Below are positions 41,001 to 53,512 of a DNA stretch of 64,000 bases, piece by piece (positions within the stretch are counted from its first letter, which is position 1; each line of letters opens with the position of its first letter). The notes under the pieces are model-generated. The model was given only the letters and a program-made list of their open reading frames with translations. It made no database searches and had not been told where the DNA came from. The stretch covers positions 1 through 64,000 of the forward strand of contig JAVTVY010025425.1 in the NCBI GenBank assembly GCA_036873755.1, given 5' to 3'. Source of the DNA: Hanleya hanleyi. Lineage: Eukaryota; Mollusca; Polyplacophora; Lepidopleurida; Hanleyidae. Position numbers and translations under genes: made by a program.

Positions 41001-43739
41001 CATTGGGAAGATTGATTGAATCAGTAAATGAGGTTCTCTCATACTTGTTCTCTCCGATATGGCTCAGTCGATTGTCCAAGAACTCGTTCGATGTGAAGAA
41101 GGCTGAAACAAGAGGGTACATATAATAACTTGCAAATAAAATACTACTGAGAGTAATCTGATCAAGTTCAAATCTTAGGTACGACCACATATTTGTTATT
41201 CCATGGAGTGTTGCACAAGATACACCACTGGAAAAAACGCCATGTTATGGTTGTCGCAAGGTTTTAGTAGACAAATAATCGGGCCATTGTTTTGGCGTAC
41301 TTCATCTTTATACTTTCTTCATGAGAGCATTGCATACACATGAATGTTTCATAATTGAGTAATAATATCACAGTAGTTTGGGTATTGTAATTGTACAATG
41401 TAATGGCACGGATAATTGTGAAGAACAGAACATTGTTGCTCTGATAAATAAATTTTGCGTTCCGTTTTTACTTTTCAAACAGTTAATTCTAAAGTCGTTT
41501 TCATTTGTTATATCATCCCAGACAGCATTATAGGTTGAACCCACATCGGGAGGTGAGCAAGTGAGGAGAGATGTGAGGGGTGCCATCACGTGAGACGTCA
41601 TGTCGGACCGACCGCTAAATTGATGGTTGGTATGGGCGATGGCACGATATGACATGCCCACGTCGGACTGGTAGATGCGTTTGACGGTTGGGACAATGCT
41701 GACAGAGGCACAGGCGCCCAAGCTTAAATGACCTCTGATGTTCAACTGAACCCTATTAAACCAACTTACAGCTCGTAGATATATAAACAAACCCCAGCGG
41801 ACAAATGATAGTTGGATATGAGATAAATATATGTAAAAAGAAGTATTTTGATAAACTTTTAACCAAATGAATTAATTATGGATAACAACTGATTTGTTAT
41901 TACCTCGCAACATTGCGGTGTAGTTAACAACATTTTCAGACCAACATTTTTACATTCGCTAAACACTATATCACATGAAACATGTCGATATGTATCATTT
42001 TTAAATAGAAAGAGTGAGATCCGCGATCTTTTTTTTACCTATTACAAAATACAAAATCTAATCTATGGGTTGCTGCAAAAAGTGTTTGCAAAATAATTCT
42101 CCATATTGAAAATTTAGCATTGAGAAAAGACTTGCTAAACAGGGCGTCGAGATAATACACACTTGAGACCGGATTAGCCGGCGATCACTGTAGGTGACCC
42201 ATATATGTTTATCAAACACATGGTCAAGTAATGACTGGTCAAGTGATTAATTTTATTTAATCTTTCAAACAAGTAACATCGAAATCAAAAATGAAACATA
42301 AAAAAAAACAAAAAACCCCCCCAAAAAACCCCCAAAAAACGAGTTACTTCTTCGTGGCTTGAAATGTATATTGTGAAAATTCTCGATGAAAATTTAAAGT
42401 TATTAGCGATGAAAGTTAAAGACTAAAGTTCCACAACACTCTCCTTTTAATAACAAGCGCTGGATGAGCGCAAAGACCTCCGTCGAGGCAACAGGGTTCG
42501 TAGCGTAATACATCACTGAATAACATACGGCCGGATGCCAAGCTCAATTTTGCATTTGTTGGACGTTAGCTTCATCAATGGTAATTAATCTGGGATTGAG
42601 GGTTCCTCACTAGCATATCCAGACAGGGATGTGAAAGTCACATTCCCAGCAAATAATTTTTGTTTGATTTGACGTGCTTGAAATATTGGGGTATGGAATA
42701 GAGTATATTGATGGAAAACCTGGAAAAGTGCTTGAGACATTAGGCCCCATCCCACCCACACCTCCCCATGAGAGGATCCCCTCACCCAAATCAACACGTT
42801 AGCGACAGAAATGAGACCCTGTGTGCCTAGTTGTACCAACTTGCTTGTGATTTTGTGCTTTAGGCCCAACACAGCAACACTTCATATTTTGTATGTGTAC
42901 AGTATAGCATCATCATTGATGAGAGAATGCTCTTCAAAACACACCTGATTTTACCGACACTTCGTTCTGATCTGTCTCAACATCATATGGTGAGGATTCA
43001 ATGCGCTCGGTATAATTTTGTATACTGGTGTTACAGGTCACCTTCGCCTTCACCTTACTGTATCAATGACCATGGATTTGTACATGTATCACATTCACAT
43101 TGAATGGTGATGGCTGATGAGAATATTGCCCCTATGGAACAAATGACTGGATTCCACGCAGCAAATATTTATTGTGTAACAGTGAGAATAAAATTAATTG
43201 TATAAACATTCCAAGCCTCATTGAACACAAGCCACACCATACTTGATATGAATATAACGCGCGTACATTAGCTCGCTTGGACGTCGCTTAGTTAAATATG
43301 GACAGACTCGCAAAAATCTCAAAATTTTCAAAAGCCACAAAAATGCCCTCAGCTTGTACAGAGTAAGTAAAAATACTTATGTACAACTTGATGTTTAGAA
43401 ATGACTGTGTTGAGCGGTTCTATTCTCAACTTCTCTTTTATTCTATGTCATAGAGGACAGGGTTTGGTAGATAATTAAAAACTGTATTAACTCGGCTTCA
43501 CATTTTAGAGAATGACTTTAATTGAGCCAAAGATGAAAGAGAAATACACTTATAAAAAAATCTATTTAAAAAAATATATGTTTATATTAATTTCCATAAT
43601 TTATTGAAAAAAACTATACGTAGACTTCGACCACCCAATATCACACAGGCCAGGCAACTGTGAGAACAAGTGAAAGATACCCATCGAGTTGAGCGGATTT
43701 GCAGATAAACAACAACAAAAAATTGCACTTTGTGCCTCA
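41001..43739. other. No gene seen
   Basis: Noncoding. The 140-codon frame on the minus strand at 41,368-41,790 lies in somewhat GC-richer DNA but shows no domain; it has a weak internal repetition (SDVGMSY and PDVGSTY phrases), suggesting a repeat. The rest is AT-rich. Confidence 0.45.
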
Positions 43740-44473
43740 CGAGGCCCTTCTCCATAGAGTGCATGCCAGTTATTTTTCTAGACTACAACAACAACAGTTT
43801 TTGCCTGTATCACAGTCCGAGCTTCCGATTACGCTTCAACCTTACCCAGACGATGGATAATTTTTGACAGATTGTCCGGCTAGGTTGTTGATCGGATTCA
43901 CAGATCATGAATTCCACCGTGACGGAATCACCGTTGGGAAGACTTTTTCTTTATTCAAAGTCATGTACTCGGAAGTTCCGTGGTCATACCCATGTAGTTT
44001 CAAGTTTAGTTTGCTATTCTATATGACATCTGTTTACGGATCCATGAAAAATCTACAGATGATCCAGCATTTTCAGTAAATCATGCTTCGAAATGTTCGT
44101 GACGGAATCACCTGAAACGGACATGACTCTTGACTAGTGTTGCTTGTCTATTTTTTGCTGCTCTGTTTCAATCTGACTATTCTTATATGACATCTCTTAC
44201 TAACATACAGTACCCAAGGATGATAAGATTTTTTTCATCGTGAGAAAAACGCGACTGGATCATCCCAGGGGTTAAATCTAGTCCGTGACGGAATCGACAA
44301 AAAATCGTGATGGAATCACGAGTGCGCTTTTTAAATCTTATCGGTAAAAGTGCTTTATTAATTACACATTTTCTTCAAAAAAATATTCCTACAGCGAATT
44401 TATCTCTTCTACTTAGAAAATTAAAACTCTGACCTCTTATTTTTACTAAGGTATACAGCTCCCGCCACAGATT

Positions 44474-44572
44474 CAGATTCAGATTCATTTTATTGTATAA
44501 AACACCTCATCGAGGCCGTATACAAATTTAACAAAAGGAATACCAATAAACAGTCAAGATCAACATATTATA
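44474..44572 (-). mobile_element. Truncated non-LTR retroelement tail nested in the repeat
   Basis: About 100 bp absent from the homologous copy near 11,870. On the minus strand it ends ...ACAATAAAATG and then (AATCTG) repeats, a typical microsatellite 3' end. Because the other copy is an empty site, this is a clean case of a short insertion. Confidence 0.7.
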
Positions 44573-45155
44573 CATGCATATCTTTTCTGCAGATGTTTCA
44601 AAATAGTATAGTTTTCAGTACAGTGCAATTTTTCTTCTTTGACAATTTAGAATTTCCCGAGTTCTTCATGTTAAAAAATTGCGGGAAAAATATTTCGCTA
44701 TTAAAACACATCTTCTCCATTATTGGCTTGTTCCCGGGGATCATAGGAAGCGAATAGAACAAACAGCATGCTAATATACTCTACGACAGAATGTGGAGTG
44801 AATTTTATGCGAAAAAGGGCTGTTTAGCAATGTCCGCTTTTCCGTGGAATTCATGAGCGCACGATTGAAGTATCATGGGAAGATATATATTTCCAGTCGC
44901 TATCTCCCCCCATCTTCAAACAAAAGGAAAAGAAAAAGCCGAGAGAGCGCCTCGTGAGGCAGAGTTATTTTTCCAGACTACAACAACAACAGTTTTTGCC
45001 TGTATCACAGTTCGAGCTTCCGATGATCCTTCAACCTTACCCAGACGACGGATAATTTTTGACAGATTATCCGGCTAGGTTGTTGATCGAATTCACAGAT
45101 AACGATTGAAGCATGGGAAGATATATTTTTTCAGTCGCTATCTCCCCAACCCTCA

Positions 45156-45176
45156 CCCCCCCCCCCCCCCCCCCCC
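45156..45176 (+). repeat. Poly-C tract
   Basis: A run of 21 C residues. Its length may vary or be misassembled. Confidence 0.9.
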
Positions 45177-45215
45177 GCAACTAAAAAAAAAGAAAAGGAA
45201 AAGCCGAGAGAGTTC

Positions 45216-46650
45216 TTCGGAGTTTTACGTTTTTGACCTCTGACTTTGAATTTGACTTCTCACTTCCGACTCGCATCCTGGTGAATGACACTCGTCCTTT
45301 ATCTTTTTGCAGATTCAGAGATTCTCGAGGAAGTTTCCAATTATACTATCTGGAATGCGAGTTTTTCTTCCGTGAAAATTTACTTTTTATGAAAGCGCAG
45401 GTTTGATACCGGTCATCTGTACCAGCGCGAAGCTAAGTACACGCGCGAATTTAGTACCCTCGAATAAAGAGACCCGGTGAAAGCGCTGCAAAGGATACAC
45501 ACCTTTTGTGACGTAAGCATTCATTTGTGTCCAAAGAAAGATTCAAGATTTCGTCGGGAACCATGACGATCCCTATTGGAAATACTATGAGTCGTGGGTT
45601 CCCCATATGACAATTATTTGGCGGGAGATTTCACGTTGCGCTCCTAGACCTCCGTCTGATCGACGGAGGTAAAAATAATCAGCGGTAGTAATCGTTATAA
45701 ATTATTTCATATTTCCCATTATCCAAATGAACAGCTTTCAGAAAATATATCACTCGTGTTGCATTGGTGAGTTTATTTATGACAATTAAATTGGACAACA
45801 ACTGATAATATATTCCAAATGATATCGCTTTGGAAATTGAAACCTTAGGAATGAATCCCAAGTGTGAAGTAGAAGGAACCTTAACCTGGCGTCAGCAATA
45901 TCGTCCCATATAATTTTACGAATATACGATGTTGTATTCTACATGTACCTTCGTTCCTCGATCATACAATCTTAAGCAGCTTGTGTTTGTTATAATTGTA
46001 TTGTATACCTAAATAAATTTGACAGCTAACAGGGCCTTAACTCTACCAGACCTGGGAGCGGGGACCATTATGCCCTCCCTCTCCAACCGAAGTTTTTGCG
46101 TTATCTCCGGATTGAACAAAAAATGCGAGCTAATACTCACTGATTCTCATATTGAGGGTATCACAAAATTGATATTTTCGTCATTTTCCTGACAAGTTTC
46201 TGTTTTTTCGCGAAGAAAAGTGGGCAAAAACTATTTGATTTCACATCTCATCAAAGAGGCCATCTTGGATTTTTTCTGGACAGACCCGCAATCAAACGGC
46301 ACGGGTTGATATATTGCCCTGGTAGAACATGCCTGACTGTGATTACCGCCAGGTTAACCTGGATTAATCTTTCATGTAAGCCTGTCTGGACAAAAAGGAA
46401 ACACTGTCTGGGCACAACAATAAATCTAGATACGGGGCATTTAAGTAAAATAAAAGCATGGACACTAGAAGTTTTATCGACCCAAAACGGACAGCAGGGA
46501 TTCAATTGTTGTCGCTCATTAAGCACAAAGCATATTAATAATTTAAAGGCATAGGAACAAAATGATTTACGGGTCATCTGAAAGAGCAATTTACTACTCA
46601 ACCCTGCTTAGATGTTGTTGCTGGTAGTGTCACGTGAATACGGTCTTTCC
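45216..46650. other. No gene seen
   Basis: Noncoding. A perfect 9-bp hairpin ACCTCCGTC-TGATC-GACGGAGGT lies at about 45,648-45,670. The overlapping frames on both strands at 46,251-46,601 have no recognised domain. Confidence 0.45.
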
Positions 46651-46720
46651 AGTGAGTGTGAGTGAGCTAGGGTTTAACGTCGCGTTCAGTGCTATTTCGG
46701 TCATATAGCGACGATATGAC
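46651..46720 (-). repeat. Solo SINE/LINE 3' tail
   Basis: On the minus strand: ATCGTCGCTATATGACCGAA, CACTGAACGCGACGTTAAAC and then CTCACTCACACTCACT. It matches the 3' end of the LINE at 61,360-63,140 and, less closely, the tail of the 5S-SINE at 6,420-6,480. No body is attached, so it is a very short truncated insertion. Confidence 0.7.
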
Positions 46721-47511
46721 TAACTACGATATGATTAGCTGGACATGTGTGACTATGTACAATCATCATGTAAAGAAAATTAATCTTCCCCTCGTGGCAA
46801 CAGACATGGTACAAAACTCATGCTGCTCACCCACTTGGGGGATACGGTATTTCCATTACCCATATTCTTGATGGACGAAGGCTGGGCATTGATATCGAAT
46901 CTGTCAATTATTTGTCAACTTCGTATAAATTCTATATAGAATGAATAACAGAGGCTTGGAAAATCTCTCGAAAACAGGCTTTGTTCAAATGTCTAGCATA
47001 CTGAGAAAACAATAAAGATTATTTATCCGAAATCGATACTAGTGTTGAGTATTCGTTACCTCACACCAGAATGTATCACTGGGGAAGGAGTCTTCTCCAA
47101 ATTACCTAATGGATCTGTTTTCCAAATGGCGTCTCCCGCTTGAAGCATTTTACATAAATTAATACCTCAGGCTAATCATCGCCATTCACAACACAGCCAA
47201 GTTCTCTCATCAACACATCAATCGTTGGTTGGAATGCATTTGTGATGTATTTCAGTGGTAAATTGGCCGATGGCGTCGACCCAGTGTTGATTAAACATTT
47301 GTGAAAGGTGCGGTTATGCGAAAAAGAATGTTTCAGTCTCCTTAAATTATCCTGAGACTTGGTTAACTTTTATTTGTCAAGAATCACTCAAACTAATTTG
47401 GATGATGGTATGTGGTTCAGATGCACCGAAGGCTATCAACTATCTTATTCGATATGCTCAGCCAATCATCCAAACGAGCATCAGTTCCTGCATTATATAG
47501 ATAGCCGTCGT
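46721..47511. other. No gene seen
   Basis: Noncoding, with no repeat that I could match elsewhere in the window. Confidence 0.4.
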
Positions 47512-47672
47512 TTACATTGTGTTTTCAATTCGGGATTGGTATAGAATTGAATAATCGTAAACTATATAAAAGCTAGCTATTCTACAAGGGGTTACATTGT
47601 CTTTTCCGATATGGGGTTGGCCTTGGATTGGATTAACGTAAACTATATAAACGCTAGCTGTTTCACTAAGGG
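47512..47672 (+). repeat. ~80-bp imperfect tandem duplication
   Basis: Two units (about 47,512-47,590 and 47,591-47,672) share TTACATTGT, GTAAACTATATAAA and GCTAGCT. They differ at many positions, so this is an older duplication. Confidence 0.65.
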
Positions 47673-49737
47673 AATAATATATGAGAGTCATATAAATTAC
47701 CGTAAAATATTTGAGAATATGCTGCATGGTTGCATAAATATTGCGGTTAAAAAATAGAGTACCAAGATAATATAAATGTCCGAGTCACTGCCGAGTTAGT
47801 CATATATATCCACATCGGTTGACGAAGGTGTGGATTACTGTAAAATAGCATCGTGAAGTGTTTATCTGGAATGAGTTTGAAATCTGTGATAGCTTAAACT
47901 ACCAAAATATTTTCAAGTGTATCTACAATGTATATAATCTTCTATGTATTGTATGTGTTTTTTATATATAATAATAGTATCATCACATGGTCTGGGATTT
48001 GAAACAGAAGACAAATAACTTCACCTCCCACTCTGATATCACTGGGCATACAGTCGCGATTCATATCCCAGCTCCCGCAAATAGGAGTGCCATGAAGTTT
48101 TTTTTGGTACTGGGCAATGGCACTGAAAACCATTAAAGAGATGTGAATGTATCTCCCCATGTAAACCCTGAAATTTACTGAACATGTTATCCTTTAATCT
48201 GTTTCCCGTAGTTTAAAAATTGTAAAACACTAAATCGGTAATCTTTATTCGTAAATAGGAATTACATGGTGACCGTAGCGGGTCATTGCATCGCTAGTCA
48301 CTCATACAATTTACTCAGTAAATTGCCAAGAGAAATCGAGTATAGGGCAACCAGGAATGCACCAGATCCCTGTTACTTGACATGAATTTTTCACGTTGAT
48401 CCTGTTTTTCACGTTGACGGATTTCCATCAGACAGACACTATACATCGATCTGTCATACCAGTATCAGCGTTGGTAGCAGAAAAATCTCATTTGTCGTTA
48501 TGTATATAAATGTACGTAAAATGATGCAAATAAACTGCTTTCGTATGTGGTAAATGTTATCAAGAATAAACGCTATACCAATACAGCATAACGAATATTT
48601 ACTGAAATTGCATTTTCCTCAAGGCGCACATAAAGAAAATTTACGATCTGCAGCACATGCAAGGAATTATCACATATTCATATAGCATTAACAATGTGCG
48701 ATGAGTTCAAGGATGATTTGGGTAAGTTAAATCACTGCAATAGTGACAGGAAGACACAAGAAACACTTGCTCCTGTGTCGACAAGAGCACTAAATCACTT
48801 AGTGTTTCAGTTGATAATAAATGTGTTTTGCTACGATAGAGCTATCAGTAGTCCTGGAACCGATTTCCCAAAGGGCCTTAAAATAGTTTTCGCTGCTCCC
48901 AAGTAAAATATGAATTTCTTGCGCTTATCTTTTTTATTTGAACACTAACCAAACTTTTTAAGTATCCTTTTTAGCAGAAAGAATGATTCTATCATAGAAG
49001 GATGGCATAAAATGGTAAGATGAGAGCAAAACGTGTAAAATAATAATTTCTTACGTAACAACGTAGGGATGTCTTATCATCAAATGTAAAAAAACATCCT
49101 TTGCCTTCTCTGATGAGGTCATGATGTTGGAAATATCTTACGCCAACTTTCCTCATATCCTCTTTCGTGCCTTATCATTATTGCACCTGCCATACCGAAA
49201 ATATTGATATCATTTAACCTAATACCACGGTCTTCGTGCTATGAGATAATATAATCGTATTATGATATCCCTAGGAATTAGAAAACAAAACGGAAGGGAA
49301 CTAATCAAATCGAAAGTTGGCGCCTATATTTCAAACCATAGAAATATGCATACTAGTTAAATGTAACTCGGAAGTTCCAGTTGAATTCCAGAATACCCAT
49401 TACCGTTGTCTCTCTAGAAGTGATCCCAGGATTCAGTATTACATGTATAATGTGACAATGAACGAAAACAGGCTGATATAATCATTGATACATTTCAGTT
49501 ATATGTCGCCCTTGCGGAGTAATACGGGTTTGCCTCTGAAAAATATGGCGAGAGAAACCAAATCTAATCCCGTCCTACGCCGCAAGGACTATGTATAACG
49601 AATTTAACATATTTCAGAGCCTTCCTTGGTTAGCCACTCTTATGGTTTAGCATTTTTTTGGACCATATTAGTAGATTAAGTGATTTTTTTCTTGCATTCA
49701 CCGTCATTGTAGGGGCGGGCGGGGCAAAAGCTACATG
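47673..49737. other. No gene seen
   Basis: About 2 kb of AT-rich noncoding DNA. The short frame at 48,694-48,906 has no family resemblance. Confidence 0.45.
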
Positions 49738-50113
49738 AACAAGCAGCCAGAGGATGCTAGGTCCCCCGCCGAAATGGCAGCAATATCTTTAAGTATTGTT
49801 GGTCTCAGGTGATATACATGAGGGAGGGACCTACTTCTTCATAGGCGCTAGATGGAAAATGATCATTTTGCCTGCCCAAGTTTTAAGATCAACTCAGAAA
49901 GGTTGAGTATGTATCTTAGGAATAGCAATGTCTTTATTTGAAATTATTATAGGTGAAATATTATTACTAAATGTGACGCTGAGAACACCAAGTAGAATCA
50001 GACTGTTGTTCACTGACTCCACCTGACTTCAACTGATCATGCTACTGGATTATATAATTTCACTTTGTGGAAACAAGTCATTCTAATGTAAGTGTAAGAA
50101 ATTATTTAAAGAA

Positions 50114-50661
50114 ATCGTAAACCCTCAAGTAAAGTTTCCATCAAATGGAAGACCATCGCAAACAGCCTGAGAAAATATTTATTGTGATCTTCTACAATTT
50201 TATTACTCAGAGTAAACTGCAAATAAAGCATGGTATTCTATGATGGTCTGTTGCAATCATATCTAGGTCCAGTGACGTCACACTGCCTTAATACATATAT
50301 TTCAAACTTTGTATGCACTTTCCAATGATTCATTCAAGCTTAAGGTGTGTATACTTTGAGTTTCAACACATTTAATTTTCTCGATTTTGGTGAAACATGC
50401 ACATTAGAACAGTGAGTCTGTGTTAAAATTCAAAGTATACACACCTTAAGCTTGAATGAAGCATTGAAAAGTGCATACAATTTAAAGTTTGAAATATATG
50501 TGTTAAGGCAGTGTGATGTCACTGGACCACCAAAGAATACCATGCTTCATTTGCAATTTACCCTTGTGTAATAAAATCGTAAAAAATTACAATAAATATT
50601 TTCTGACACTGTTCGCAATGGTCTTTCATTTGATGGAAACTTTACTTTGAGTGTTTACGAT
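50114..50661. mobile_element. Foldback element
   Basis: Two arms of about 240-260 bp (50,114-50,372 and 50,426-50,661) are inverted copies around a ~55-bp spacer. Landmarks are ATCGTAAAC, AAGTTTCCATCAAATG, ACCATCGCAAACAG, AGTGACGTCACACTG and AAGCTTAAGGTGTGTATAC. Near-complete dyad symmetry means the transcript or single strand would form one long hairpin. No protein is encoded. Confidence 0.85.
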
Positions 50662-51051
50662 CACTTTGAACAATTAAAGTATTATTTTATTTTTTTTGGA
50701 AATAAACACTGCTATGGCAGTATTCTTAATCATTGATGTCATATGTGTCAGGCCTTGTAATTTATGGGGCTCATCAGCCCAGGTCCCAAGATTTATTAAC
50801 CCAGTAAACCACAATCAATCCAAAAAATCAATGTGTGGGCACAGCTTTTGAATTGAGATCAGCTGTTAGGAATAAATCCACCCTGTTGTCAGCCATAAGC
50901 AACCTGGTGCAATTTTTGTCCTTCTGGTCCTGTATCATGGTACATGTACAGTCCTAACGATTTGGGAGATGGTCTCCGCGAAACTCAGTGTCTCGCCACC
51001 TACAGGCAAATGTTGCTGGACTGCAATACCGACTAACGTCTTGTCGCAAGG

Positions 51052-51099
51052 ATGGCAGTATTCTTAATCATTGATGTCATATGTGTCAGGCCTTGTAAT
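51052..51099 (+). repeat. 48-bp exact copy of 50,714-50,761
   Basis: The 48 bases starting ATGGCAGTATTCTTAATC and ending GGCCTTGTAAT are identical at both places. The second copy lies inside a satellite unit, between AAGG and CGGAATG, where it has replaced the usual short segment. This fits filler DNA copied from about 340 bp upstream during break repair. Confidence 0.85.
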
Positions 51100-51643
51100 C
51101 GGAATGATGCAACTAAGTGTTAGGAAGTTATCGATTGCGAAAAATTCGAACAGACATGCACGGACGTACACAGACATCAACAGACACAAAGAAGCAACCC
51201 AGTGGCGCCACCTTCTGGCAGATGTTGTCGAAATGCAACACCGAATGGCGTCTTGTCACAAGGAATGCATTTGCCGAATTTCAGAACAATCCGACGAAGA
51301 ATTAGGGAGTTATCGCTTCGAACACACATGCACGGATGTACACGGACATCCACAGAAACAAAGAAGGAACAGTGGCGCCACCTTCAGGCAGATGTTGCTG
51401 AAATGCAACACCGAATGGCGTCTTGTCGCAAGGAATGCATATGCCGAATTTCGGAACAATCCAACGAAGCATTAGGAAGTTATCGCTTCGAACATGCATG
51501 GACGGACATCCACGGACATCCACGGACACAAAGGAGCAAGAACCGTTTTAAAGTCCCCGGCCGCGTTGCGGCGGGGGACAATAAAGGGAGCACATGAAGA
51601 AGTTGATATATAATTTCATACTGGTACGACAAGCAGCTGTCAC

Positions 51644-53215
51644 TCAAATTACAAGCGTCTAGTCCGTCATTCATAATCCAGCCGTCGTCCATTAGAGAAT
51701 ATCCGCGTCCATAATCCAAAGACCTATTCCATTTCCATATAACAGTATTAGCACCAAATTCAAAAAGACAAAAGTATACATAAACATAGGCTTGTTTCCT
51801 ACAAGAGAGAAGCGGTCAACAGTTTTCAATGATGCCGGCAAGACATCATGATGTTCAAAAAATATCAAATCCGTATCGCTGATCAGTATTCTTAATCCAT
51901 AATATTCGTTATAGAGTCGTCATTTAAAAAAAGATGTATCTCAGTCACGCTTTGATTGTGACTGTTCATATGAGTACCATGAGGATCTTGAAGTACATGG
52001 GCTCATACGCCCTAGCCCCGGGTTAAGCGGAATTAGACACATGTTACGAAACGTAGCGCCATAGATCTTGCACGCTACGTTCGTATTTTGTTATTAGCAT
52101 GCGATATGTATCGCCAAATTTGAGAAACTTGAGGGAGGCGCTTGCGGAATAGCCCTGTTTTATAAGTTTCTGCAACAATGTTTTGTGACGTTGATTAAAA
52201 TCATCACATTTAACACAGGATCTAGCAAATGCTACTAAGCGAGATATGTATACGCCATATGCAGGTCCCACTGGAATATTACTATCCAGAAAGGGATAGT
52301 TTACGATGTCGAAATTGTAATCATCTCTTTTGTCATAAAGTCGACGAGAGAGAATGCCCGGTTCATTTCTATAGAGATAGAGATCTAAATAAGATGTGCC
52401 CGTAGGGCTATCTGTAGTTTCCTTCAAATCCAGTGAAGGTGGATATATATCCTTCACTGCGTCATTTATATAGCGATTATCCACAGCGAGAAGATCGTCT
52501 ATATAGCGTTTGGTGAATGAGAAGGAACGGGCTTTTGAGTGGATCGGTTTTTGAAAGCGCCAGCATATAGTCATATTCATAAGAGAACAGATACAGGTCA
52601 GCCAACAGGGGTGCACAATTAGTACCCATTGGAACACCTATATGCTGCTGATATACTGTGTTGCCAAATTTCACACAGATATTTTCAATGAGAAACTCAA
52701 GCAACTCTATAAACAAAGAAACATCCCATGAATGATATCTCTTGTATGTAGTCGAGCTAAAGAATGCTTTATGGCTTCCGACATTAATATATCTACGATC
52801 AGTTTTCTTGAAGACAGATACTATTAATGAACTTATACGGTCAATAAGGTCCTGATGAGGGATTGTAGTATAGAGAGTCGAGAAATCCCATGTGGATACA
52901 TGTCTGTACGGTATGTGACCTTAGCATCAAGTTCTTCCGTAAGACATTTTGAGTTTTTCAATATCCACATACATTCAACGCCAGAGTTCTTGAAAATAGT
53001 GGCGCAATACCTTTCCCAAAATGCTTTTACCTGCTGAAGGGCCCTCGTCAATAGGGTTGAAAGAAGCTTGGTGGTGCAGCTTCTAGAACCAGCTATGAAT
53101 CTAGCTTTGTATGGTGATTTATGCATTTTGGGAGTCCAGTATATTTTTGGTATGTCGCTATGATTGGTTGGAAGACAAATACCTCTTTCCCTGAGAAAAC
53201 TCCCCAGAGAGAGAT
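51644..53215 (-). pseudogene. Naiad-type element, 5'-truncated copy with most of the RT
   Basis: Read from right to left: RGICLPTNHSDIPKIYW, KMHKSPYKARFIAGSR, WILKNSKCLTEEL, motif A surroundings, FIELLEFLIENICVKFGN, IGVPMGTNCAPLLADL, RYIDDLLAVDN, then the thumb and WRYVS, 3' UTR and terminus at 51,644. The N-terminal endonuclease and CxC linker are missing. Frames shift near 52,900 (one base) and near 52,535 (one base), with small deletions near 52,131-52,146. The 3' hairpin (about 51,949-51,971) is intact. The 5' boundary falls in unrelated DNA at about 53,215. Confidence 0.85.
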
Positions 53216-53445
53216 TCTTAGGACTGGGAAATCTGCAGTTGTACATGTATGATATATTTTAGCTGCGATTTCTAGAGTATGCCTAGCAATGCATTAAAAT
53301 TTCGGAGATATTTTTCTCTGCCCAACTCAAACCAAAATCAACTAAAAAATCGAACAGACTATGGGGGTCAAAAATATGGACGAGATGTGAAAGCTTCTTT
53401 CAAACCTACCAGACCAGAGGGTCATCATGGCACCCTACCGAACTT

Positions 53446-53512
53446 ACTGTGAAGTCATGTGGCTCTGTCAGTATGTCGTCAACTCTTCCCACTTCCCTTA
53501 TATGCGTTGTAA
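53446..53512 (-). repeat. Fragment matching the DIRS-type element 3' part
   Basis: On the minus strand ITTHIREVGRVDDILTEPHD matches ITTHIKEVGRGADILTEPHD of the DIRS-type copy at about 29,998-30,065, and the DNA is nearly identical over some 65 bp. Whether this belongs to the recombinase frame or to a separate repeat is not clear. Confidence 0.5.

Larger units (their letters stand above)
43740..45215. repeat. Composite repeat with internal duplications
   Basis: A ~145-bp block (43,768-43,910) recurs directly at 44,962-45,105: ACTACAACAACAACAG, TTTTTGCCTGTATCACAG, CTTCAACCTTACCCAGACGA, GGCTAGGTTGTTGATCG. A second block, GAAGTATCATGGGAAG with CAGTCGCTATCTCCCC and AAGCCGAGAGAG (44,865-44,950), recurs at 45,107-45,210. 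Between them, 44,130-44,850 is the partner of 11,540-12,170. CGTGACGGAATCAC-like motifs recur at 43,919, 44,099, 44,283 and 44,307. Confidence 0.7.
49738..51579 (+). mobile_element. Tandem-repeat element, copy 2
   Basis: Same ends and orientation as 31,485-35,426: AACAAGCAGCCAGAGGATG, GTCCCCCGCCG at 49,761-49,771 and the GGCCGC-GTT-GCGGCG hairpin ending at 51,579. Only three repeat units (about 51,000, 51,200 and 51,370) precede the end, against about fifteen in copy 1, so array length varies between copies. A foldback element (50,114-50,661) and a 48-bp patch (51,052-51,099) interrupt it. There is no coding capacity. Confidence 0.7.

Noticed and set aside
41368..41790. 140-codon frame on the minus strand
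   Set aside because: No recognisable domain, no splice or promoter context, weak internal repetition; more likely a GC-richer repeat.
42476..45670. ACCTCCGTCGA inverted pair at 42,476 and 45,660 as possible TIRs of a 3.2-kb element
   Set aside because: An 11-bp inverted pair is expected many times by chance in 64 kb, and no target duplication is seen.
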